Of a DNA stretch of 64,000 bases, positions 56,139-64,000 are shown in pieces (positions within the stretch are counted from its first letter, which is position 1; each line of letters opens with the position of its first letter). Under the pieces are notes generated by a model that was not told the DNA's origin, ran no database searches, and saw only the letters and a program-made list of their open reading frames with translations. Source of the stretch: Atherix ibis (taxonomy: Eukaryota > Arthropoda > Insecta > Diptera > Athericidae); the NCBI GenBank assembly GCA_958298945.1, contig OY282606.1:52403920-52467919 (forward strand), written 5' to 3'. Position numbers and translations under genes: made by a program.

Positions 56139-57420
56139 AGGGTTTTCCAATGAGAGTGGTATGATTTCTAAGTGACGTTTCGGCCATTTGTAATATGTCA
56201 TGATCTGTCTTTTTTTTTTTCATTGTCTTCAGTAATGTTTACAATTTCATCATAAAGAGATATACGCAAGAACAACGTTTAAAAATCATTCAATTTTATT
56301 ATCAAAATAATTGTTCTCCAATTGCATCTTTTCGTGCGCTTTTGCCATTTTATGGTCGTAATAATCGTCCAACTGTGCTCGCTATTCCTCGAATTATTAA
56401 AAATTTCGAGCGTACATTTTCTTTACATAATGTTCAAGTGCCAATAAGATAAAGAACCGCTCGAAGTAATGAAAATATTGTTGCCGTTCAGGCAAGTGTT
56501 GCTGAAGACCGTAATTTGTAGCGTCCAAGACGTTCTCAAGAATTGGGACTGTCTCAAACCATAACCTGGCGGATTTTGAGAAAGGATTTCGGTTTGCATT
56601 CATATAAAATTGTTATCACTCAAGAACTGAAGCCATTGGACCACCGTAAACATCGTGAATTTGCTGATTTTGTCTGGGAACAACTTGAAAACGATAACGA
56701 TTTTTTTAAGAAAATCATCTTCTCCGATGAGTCTCACTTTCATCTGAGTGATGCGGTAAATAAACAAAACTGTCGATTCTGGTGCGAAGAAAATCCATAA
56801 ATTATTCATGAACACCTAAATTGGCAGTTTGGTGTGGTTTTTGGTCTGTGGTGGAATCATCGGTCCGTACTTCTTTCGAAATGAAGCTGGGAACACCGTT
56901 ACTGTCAATGGAGAGCGATGATAACCAAGTTTTTATGGCCGAAATTGGAAGAAGTTGATCTTGACCACATCTGGTTCCAACAAGACGGGGCTACGTGCCA
57001 CACAGCCTGTGAAACAACCGAATTATTGCGAGAAAAGTTTGGAGATTCGATTATTTCAAGTCATTGTGACATTGAATGGCCTCCAAGAAGCTATGATTTA
57101 GCACCATTAGACTATTTCTTATAGAGTTATTTGAAGTCATTGGTCTTTAGCAATAAACCAGACTCTCTTCAAGCTTTAGAAGTTAATATTAAACGTGCTA
57201 TTTATGACATACGACTTGATTTAGTGGAAAAAGTGCTCGAAAATTGGGTTCATCGAATTCGTTCCTGCAAAAGAAGTCGTGGAGACCATTTGAATAACAA
57301 TTTATTCAGAACTTAATTGTATTGATTGTTCTTTACAATAAATAAAAAAACATGTGAATTTTCTAAAAAATTAGTATGTTCTTTTTTATAGAAATCATAT
57401 CACTCTTATTCGAAAACTCT
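56139..57420 (+). mobile_element. Family D DD41D (rosa-like) mariner, defective copy
   Basis: Ends are AGGGTTTTCC at 56139 and the inverse CGAAAACTCT ending at 57420, with about 31 bases of inverted similarity (TGAGAGTGGTATGATTTCT against AGAAATCATATCACTCTTA). TA precedes the left end within TATA. Length 1.28 kb, matching the 23.5 kb copy. It is not nested in another recognisable element. Confidence 0.92.
56309..57316 (+). pseudogene. Broken DD41D mariner transposase (family D, copy at 56.3 kb)
   Basis: Same domain order as the 23.6 kb copy. The catalytic blocks are better kept here: IIFSDESHFHLSD near 56727 has the first Asp, WFQQDGATCH near 56970 the second, and YDLAPLDYFL near 57100 the third, with 41 residues between the last two. 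Breaks include a one-base loss near 56481, TAG at 56518, TAA after EENP at 56798, a frame change near 56830, loss of about nine bases in the GERYR phrase near 56915, and TAG replacing Trp at 57122. The C-terminus ends near 57316 with HLNNNLFRT. Inactive, but a good source for recognising the family. Confidence 0.9.
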
Positions 57421-58582
57421 TTATCTAAAGAAACTTAAAAATTATGAATATTCTCCAAAAAACAAGTAACTCGTCTTAGCAAATATTTTTCAAGTAATAA
57501 AGATATTTTTTTAAAAAGAAAATCCAAATATTATTTAATAATCTCCCTTCGGTTTATTCTAGTAATTTTTTCCCGTTTAAGTTTGATGACATAGAAAACA
57601 CAATCTGCCCCAAAAAAATTTTTGGAGAATTTTTATCATAATTTCATATTAGAAAATGTTCTGTTATCTTAAGTTTGTTAGCTTTAACAAACGGTATCGG
57701 GAATAAAAAGTCAGGTAATTACAGAATAAACTTTTTTTGTTGACGTAAGAAGAAAAAAACGGCTTTTAACAGCAATGCGCCCATAAATTTTGTAAAAATA
57801 TACTCAAAATATTTTAAAAATATTTTAAAACTAACAAAAAATTGTTCCAAAAAAATATTTAGATTATTTTAAAAAAGAAAATAATGTAAGAAAAGATCCA
57901 ACAAATTTATAATAAAAATAGCAAATTTTATAAAAATTCCATGAGATTATTTCGAAAAATTACTACCAAAATAAGTTTTCTGAGGCAATTCTCGTCTCTA
58001 AAAAAAAAAAAAAAGATTAGGAATTTTAAAATTAAAGACACAACAAAAAAAAAATTAAACAAATATAAAAAATATTCGATAAATTTGTAGAAAGCAGGAA
58101 AGAAGTTATTATAAAAAAAAAAAAAATTCAAAAGAGAAATCCAATATTTTTTGGCTCAATTTTCAATAGTCGAGCACTAAAACTAAATTCAAAATGAGAA
58201 ATTCTTCTATTTTTTTTCTATTTTTACAATTTAATGTTCAAAGTTATAATCTTTTTCTAACGAAGAAGAGGCTTCGTTGGTCTTTCTTAATCTTGAAAAA
58301 TATCCACGCAGGTAGACTTGGTCATATGTCCGCGTCCATGAACGTAAACAAAATTGGATGAGGTTTCAATTTTCACGGTTTAAATTTTTTCCTCTCTTCT
58401 TTCCGTCAGCTTTTCGATTCAGTCAATCACCCTCCTCACAAAATGTTAAGATGGCATCTTTTCAACATTTTATGCTATTTTCTTATTCTGATCACGGTGG
58501 CATTCAACCTTAATGGAATCCGTAGCAGAGGTCCAATTTTAGTCTTGTATATGTGGACTTATTAGAAAGAATTCCATTTCAT
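57421..58582. other. AT-rich stretch grading into more complex DNA
   Basis: Low-complexity until about 58250, then mixed sequence leading into the exon-like block at 58.58 kb. No gene is supported before 58583. Confidence 0.5.
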
Positions 58583-58676
58583 GAACAGAATGGTCCATGG
58601 TAACGCTTATACCTTGGCGGACCGGTTTCCTGAATCGTCGCCATTCCACGCAACCTAACATTCGGATGGTTATCAG

Positions 58677-58814
58677 GTTTCACAAGAATTGTCTTAATTT
58701 ATTCGCTTACTCAAGGAATAGAAATTCAAAACATTCGCCCTCTAACCACGCCGTTCCAAGCGATGCCACCTTAAACAATTTCTCCTCACACCGCCACCTC
58801 TTCCCAAACAGTTC
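58677..58814 (+). CDS. Candidate internal coding exon A of an unknown gene
   Basis: A frame without stops encodes wording such as NHAVPSDATLNNFSSHRHLF, with mixed codon third positions unlike the AT-rich flanks. A 3' splice site is plausible at TTATCAG ending at 58676, with a CTAAC branch-point match about 22 bases upstream (near 58650). At the right, a short intron of 49 bases from 58815 (GTACCA, a weak donor) to 58863 (TTTTTAG, with a pyrimidine tract) would join this exon to exon B in frame. Alternatively a one-base frameshift lies between them. I do not recognise the protein. Confidence 0.3.
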
Positions 58815-58863
58815 GTACCAATTATAACATTCCTACCCACTTCGATTCACACTGTCTTTTTAG

Positions 58864-59131
58864 AGCATCCGTCGACACTAACTTTAATAACAACACACCG
58901 GGAGGTAAAAACAGCAATAACACCAATACCAACAACAACACCAACGCCAGCAGCATCATCAACAGCAACAGTAACCTAAGCCGAAGAGGGCGTATTCCCC
59001 TGCATAGCTCTTCGAATCACTTAATACACAGCCATCCCTCTTGTACCAACTCACAATGTCGTACGCAACGATACATATTCTCTGCTCTCATTTTGACAAG
59101 CGCAAAACAAGGAGAAAAAATTCCATATTAA
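58864..59131 (+). CDS. Candidate coding exon B, Asn/Ser-rich
   Basis: After CTGTCTTTTTAG at 58863 the frame reads ASVDTNFNNNTPGGKNSNN, continues with Asn/Thr/Ser runs and then SRRGRIPLHSSSNHLIHS, and stops at TAA 59129-59131. Asn-rich low-complexity stretches of this type are typical of fly regulatory proteins. The same frame is open upstream to 58775, but without an ATG. A good internal donor, GGAG|GTAAAA at 58904/58905, could end the exon early. Two other frames over the CAACAC repeat are also open for about 40 codons, so the frame choice is not certain. Function unknown. Confidence 0.35.
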
Positions 59132-60238
59132 CTGATATTCAAAAGTCTTGTTTTATTGTACATCTCTTTTTCTCTCACATACGAGAGAATTGGTTTTAGG
59201 TGACATTTACGCATTCAACAACAACGACAAAAAAACGAAATCAATGGAAACAAAGAAAACAAATGAAAATTTATGAAAAAAGACCATTGGTCGTTTTTAT
59301 TTCAATACAAAGTAAAGTAAATGGAGCGAAAAGGAAGATTCGAAAATGAATTTGAGAAAAAATTCCCTCTTATTCAAAATGGGACGTGGCCGAATTCTTA
59401 AGAACGTCGTCGCGTCGATTACTGCTTTGGTAAAATCTGAGGGAATATTTTCTTTTCCTCTTTTCCCCCTGAAATTTTTTTTCTCATCATTTTTTTTAAA
59501 ATTATTTTTTAAGTTTCATTTTATAAAATATTTTATCCTTTTTCTCATCATTTTTTTAAAATTATTTTTAAAAGACATTTTATAAAAATTTCATCCTTTT
59601 TATAATATCTGACGTTTTTTACGAGATCTCTTTTACGTTTTCTTTTTCTATCAGGAACATCAATTGCTCTCGTTCAATTTTCTCTACACTCTTCACAAAA
59701 CAAACAAAAAATAGGGAAACATTTTGAATTAGTTTTTTTTTGATTCCCTTCATTTTTTTTCCTCTACCCTCTTAGAAATTCAGTCTTTCCCATTTGACAA
59801 ATCCATTAACGCACAAAATTCAAATTAAACTGAAAAAGATACAATACAACAACAATTTTTATTCCTCTATTCTCTCGCTTGGTTTTTTTTTCTATTTTAT
59901 TTTTTTATTAGCCTCAAAAAAAGATATTTTCTTTTATGTTATTTTTTTCTACGCGTCATTTTATCTTTTTTTTAAAATTCAAATAAAAAATTATTGGAAA
60001 TGTTTTCTGGAAATCTGTATCACACAACAAGGGGTATAAAAATTTTTTGGACGCACATAAACTCTTCCAGAGTATACGTAATAATGAAAGGTGTTTAATG
60101 GCGAAATAAATATGGTTACGGATGGGAAAGGGGTGCGGTTTGGAATATAGATGGAAACGTAGCCAATATGAATACGTAATTTAATGAAGAGTGACGCCGA
60201 GTGACAATGATTAGTAGCCAAATGCTTATGGATGTTTT
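59132..60238. other. AT-rich noncoding stretch
   Basis: Contains the duplication at 59479-59600 (separate entry). Frames at 59346-59585 and 59794-60039 are Phe/Lys/Ile-rich without motif. No gene is supported. Confidence 0.5.
59479..59600. repeat. Tandem duplication, unit about 61 bp
   Basis: TTCTCATCATTTTTTT followed by AAAATTATTTTT, CATTTTATAAAA and TTTATCCTTTT occurs twice, starting near 59481 and 59542, with small differences. Confidence 0.75.
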
Positions 60239-60258
60239 GTGTGTGTGTGTGTGTGTGT
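60239..60258. repeat. (GT)n microsatellite
   Basis: About ten uninterrupted GT units followed by a poly-T run. Confidence 0.92.
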
Positions 60259-61514
60259 TTTTTTTATATGGGGTAAGTGTACTCATATAAGAGGATTAAA
60301 AATATTTTCGAGTTTTATTTGCCCCTCATTTCGAAAATTGCACAATTGTTCTTGTTTCTTTACCCATCCGGTATTATTGTTAGAAAATTTTCCTGAGTAT
60401 AAAATTGTGTAAAAATTATCACCATTAGTGTCAACAGAATTATGCTTTTACCTCATGTCGTGTTATCTCTTCCTTGATGATGCTTTCCTCCTCTCTTTTC
60501 CCTTTAATTACTTTCCTTCACAAAACCCAGCAAAAATATTCTAGTACAGAAAATCTAGAAATGAAAATTTGTGCAAATATACTTTCGGGTATCCAGTTTT
60601 AAAAATATACGTTCTGGAGGGAGGGGGGAAGCAGGGTGTGTGACTATTATAAAAAAATTTGCTCAATTTTTTAAATAAGTAAAAAGATTTTTTTTTTTGG
60701 CTTTTAAGCATAAAAGTGCTTTTATTCTATTTTTTTTTGTGTATATGAAAAAGGTAAACTTTAAGAATTGTTTCTTTTTCGAGAGTATTTTGTTAATGGA
60801 GGTAATTTTTGTTGAAACAATTTTAGCTCATTTATAAAATGAAAATCTTTTATATGCTTTTTTTTTGTATAAAAAATAAAGGTTTTTTTTTATAGTATTT
60901 AATATTATGTGTAATAATCATAAATAAGGTTTATTTGTTGTGTGAAAAAATTGGGCATCTTTGGTTATTATTCTATAAAATGGAGAAGAAAAAAATTTTA
61001 TAGTTAATAAAATTAAATAAAAACCAAAACTTTTGTTTAATTAATCCGATTGGGCTTTATTTTCTTTTTTTTTCAATTGAATAAACTTTGGTTTGAGAAT
61101 TTTTCTAAATATTATTTAATTTTTTTTTTTTTTTAAAAAGTATTTCCTGTTACGTAAAAAAGAAATAAATTTCAAAATTGCATTGTTTTCCAATATTTTC
61201 GTTATTGTTTTTTTTTTTAAATTGTAAAAAGTTTACAAACTGAACACACAGCAAAAATGGAGACTGTTCTAATTAGCTAAAACCTTCCATTTTGTTGTAT
61301 TTTACTCTTCTTATATAAATAATTACTTACTATTTATTTGTTATTAATTTTTACAGAAAAGTACATCCATTTAGAAAATGTTAAAATGCGTTTAAAAGAT
61401 ATTTTTCATATTTTTAATGTCAACATTTGGAATTTTACATATTTTTCCTTAGTAATTATTTAAATTATTTTCGAATATGGAATTTTTGCAATTCTAAAAG
61501 TTGAATATTTTGAG
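60259..61514. other. AT-rich noncoding stretch
   Basis: Low-complexity DNA with no supported gene. A GGGGTAAGTGT donor-like site near 60270 has no convincing exon before it. Confidence 0.6.
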
Positions 61515-61589
61515 TTTTAATTTATTAGAATTCTGAGAAATATTTCTTTTTATGGAAGAAATATTTCTCAGAATTCCAATGAATTAAAA
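61515..61589. repeat. Hairpin-forming inverted repeat, 34 bp arms
   Basis: Left arm 61515-61548 and right arm 61556-61589 are inverted copies with two or three mismatches around a 7-base loop (TTTATGG). The central parts TTCTGAGAAATATTTCTT and AAGAAATATTTCTCAGAA pair perfectly. RNA from either strand could fold into a long hairpin, but the arms are AT-rich and nothing indicates transcription. Confidence 0.9.
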
Positions 61590-61990
61590 TAATAATTTTT
61601 TATTTTTATTTTGTCTCTTGTTAAAAAGTAAATTTTACTCATTCTTGAAGTGACTTGAATTTTTTCCCTTTTAACTGAAGGGGTTATATCTATTCTAAGG
61701 TATCTGTTTAACATGAAATGATAGATAAGGTCTAGGTACGAAATATTTCTTAAAGTATTTGTCATATTCTTTATTATGAATCTGTTAAAGTTGATTTAAT
61801 TTTGTACGAAAAATTTTGTTTTTTTACAGAGAAAAATCATGAAAATGCAACTGGCAATCTCAAATGAAAATCTAAAAATATATATAAATAAATTTTATAA
61901 GAACTAAAATCATTTTTTAAGAATAACTAACATAGAAACTAAGGGTTCTCAATAAAAGTCGTAATAGGGTTTAAAAAAAAATTAAAAATG
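61590..61990. other. AT-rich noncoding stretch
   Basis: Low-complexity DNA between the hairpin and the family A element. Nothing is supported. Confidence 0.6.
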
Positions 61991-63262
61991 CCAGATGTTT
62001 AAGCTTAAATCCGCTGTTTGGTCATTGATAACGTGAGTGAGCGTATTAAGCTATACCATTGGCGCGCGCTACTGTTTTTTATGAGTTTGACATCTGTCAA
62101 TATTAATAAGTGCACACTGTCAGCAATTTCGTACAACAATATACATTTTTGCTTTCGTAATCACGTCTAGTTTTGTGTCAGAAAAAGAGCATATGCGGGA
62201 AGCTCTGATTTTCTGCGTCAGTTTGAAGAAATCGGCTGCCGAATCGCATCGAATACTTATGGAGGCCTATGGTAACAGTGCTTTATCGGAAACAATGTGC
62301 CAAGATTGGTTTCGTTGGTTCAAAGACGACAATTTTGACTTTTGGGACAAGAAGCGTGAAAATCGGAATAGGAAGGTTGAGGACCATCAATTGCAGGGTC
62401 TTTTGGACGAAGACGATACCCAATCGCAAAAAATGCTCTTGGAGCAATTGGGTATTACTCAACCAGCCATTTCCATGTGTCTGCATGCCATGGGGAAGAT
62501 TGGAAAGATCGGAAAATGGGTGCCGCATGAATTGAACGATAGGCAGATGGAGCGACGCCAAAGCACATGCCAAATCTTGCTCGTCAGACAAAAAAGAAAG
62601 TCGTTCCTGCATCGGATTGTGACAGGCGATGAAAAGTGGATATATTTAGAGAATCCTTAACGCAAGAAATCTTGGGTTGATCCCATCTAATCATCTTCCC
62701 CAAGACCAAATCGCTTCGGACGGAAGACGATGCTGTGCTTTTGGTGGGATCAGTAGGGTATCGTCTACTATGAGATGTTGAAAACTGGTGAAACTATAAA
62801 TTCCCACCGCTACCATCAACAACTGATCAAATTGCACCGCGCTGTGCGTGAGAAAAAGACGGAATAATCAACAAAGCTGATTTTCCTCCACGACAACGCA
62901 CCATCGCACCCGTCAAAAATGATCCAAAACTACTTGGAGACACTCAACTGGGAGGTGCTACCCCACCCGCTTATTCACCAGACCTGACCCCTTCCGACTA
63001 CCACCTGTTTTTGTTGATGGGCCACGCGCTCGCTGAGCAGCACTTCGATTCTAACAAAGACTTCCAAAAATGGCTTCATGAGTGGTTTGCTTCGAAAGAG
63101 AGGAAATTTTATTGTCGTGATATCCACAAATTGCCTGAGAGATGGAAAAATGTGTAGCTAGCGAGAGGAAGTACTTTCAATAAATTTGTTTTTTGCTTTC
63201 TATGAAAAAAAAACATGTGTTTTTTTTGACTAAAAAACAGCGGATTTACGCTTATACAAAAG
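61991..63262 (+). mobile_element. Family A mauritiana-like mariner, defective copy 3
   Basis: The left terminal repeat starts CCAGATGTTTAAGCTTAAAT at 61991. The right end carries the inverse with substitutions (CGGATTTACGCTTATACAAA) to about 63262. The flanking TA dinucleotides are lost or altered, so exact ends are uncertain by a few bases. Length about 1.27 kb. It has the longest uninterrupted transposase segment of the three copies. Confidence 0.9.
62163..63183 (+). pseudogene. Broken mauritiana-type transposase (family A, copy 3)
   Basis: The original ATG is ACG at 62163-62165. From there about 165 codons are open, starting SSFVSEKEHMREALIFC and covering the N-terminal DNA-binding half, with ITQPAISMCLHAMGKI and WVPHELNDRQMERRQ. 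IVTGDEKWIY keeps the first catalytic Asp. A TAA at 62658-62660 ends the frame. Further wording continues with WWDQ-stop-GIVYYEMLK, HDNAPSH with the second Asp, a one-base frame change near 62970, then DLTPSDYHLF with the third Asp, and the GIHKLPE-type end to TAA at 63181-63183. All three Asp positions survive, but lost start, stops and frameshifts make it inactive. Confidence 0.92.
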
Positions 63263-64000
63263 TTAAATAGCATTACTTGAAAAATGTTTAAGATATTTTT
63301 ACAAAGAGAATTTAAATATTATTTTTTTTGGAAGGTCGCAAGAAAATGTATTTAATGAAGATATAAAATATTTTTTTCTGTAATTCAGCTAAAAATAGAT
63401 CTTTGTAAAAACAATTTTCTATTTAATATTAAAATAAAATATTTGAAAAGAAAAATGGTAGAACACGTGGATTTAAAAAATTTATTAATATCTTCTTTTT
63501 AAATTAACGTTAAAAATGTAGATCCTATTTTTTCTTAAAAATAAAATAAATATAAACTATCCCAACAAGTTTTTTTGAACAATTCTCTAAAAATATTACA
63601 AAATATCTAAAAATTGAAGTAGACTTTCAAAATTTTTTGGACCTAAAGAATATTCAAATCGAACTTTTTGGAGATTTGTGATCATTTCTATATTATTGTC
63701 AAGATTCAACAGTTGACAAAATCCAGTCAGTCAATTTTCATGGCACGATAAGTGCGAAAATTGATTTTTGATAAAGCGTGTTGTGCATAAATTACCGATC
63801 CTCAACGTAAGAAAATAATTTTGTATGAAAAAAAGGGTGATGTCGCTTCGAATTTAGTTTAATGCACTTTTTGAAACGAAAGTTGGGGTTAGGAGATAAG
63901 TCAGGACTGGGGACGATAAGTCACGACTATTGATATTTTCATCAAATTTTTTTTCGGCATTTCCCAATCACCGTCATAACAGGCAGTATCGATTATGAAA
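63263..64000. other. AT-rich stretch, more mixed towards the window end
   Basis: Low-complexity until about 63660, then mixed sequence to the end without a supported exon. The last 300 bases may belong to a feature that continues outside. Confidence 0.5.

Noticed and set aside
60619..60640. G-rich tract as a fourth plus-strand quadruplex
   Set aside because: Only three runs of three or more G with allowed loops; it misses the standard pattern.

Overview
This window looks like AT-rich nuclear DNA from an arthropod, most likely an insect and possibly a fly. The evidence is the long A/T-rich stretches without genes, several decayed families of Tc1/mariner transposons, a fragment of a Jockey-type non-LTR retrotransposon, splice-like signals, and one Asn/Ser-rich exon-like stretch of the kind common in flies. 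I cannot name the species. No complete host gene, rRNA or tRNA is visible. Most of the window is intergenic or intronic DNA, and nearly all protein-like sequence is dead transposase.

Mobile elements. I label four mariner families. Family A is a DD34D mauritiana-like element, with copies at 2459-3681 (+), 27646-28897 (-) and 61991-63262 (+), plus a 3' piece at 24937-25124. Family B is a DD34D element with SETMAR-type transposase wording, at 2416-4517 and in pieces at 23405-25411 (-). Family C is a DD34D element at 10261-11206 (-) and 25412-26080 (-). Family D is a DD41D (rosa-like) element at 1-97, 23474-24750 and 56139-57420 (+). All are broken. Family B is the host of nested insertions: one copy is split by a family A element and the other by a family D element, at nearly the same internal place. 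A chimeric junction cluster at 24.75-26.08 kb joins pieces of A, B and C and contains a small inversion. A decayed Jockey-like reverse transcriptase lies at 11346-11806.

Tandem and inverted repeats. There is a ~393 bp tandem array at 14.2-15.3 kb. A 2.3 kb, nearly C-free array with an 11 bp period lies at 32.7-35.0 kb. A decayed array around GCTGATGTCTGAGCATTTCT lies at 38.1-39.8 kb, and a decayed ~120 bp array around TTTGGACCACCCTT at 41.4-43.7 kb. A long inverted repeat pairs 41.83-42.39 kb with 45.44-46.13 kb. Smaller duplications and palindromes are listed separately.

Possible host signals. Blocks of higher complexity stand out at 8.58-9.33, 21.43-21.80, 31.08-32.56, 36.66-37.05, 46.65-48.43 and 58.58-59.13 kb. 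Two of these sites look like first coding exons that end in strong 5' splice sites: 9063-9157 on the minus strand, and 16911-16965 on the plus strand, where a 33 bp duplication has doubled the splice site. The 58.6-59.1 kb block looks like two short coding exons. A cluster of CTCF-like motifs lies at 44.70-44.78 and 49.79-50.40 kb. The simplest overall reading is a gene-poor region, or very large introns of genes whose other exons lie outside the window, loaded with old transposons and satellite-like repeats.
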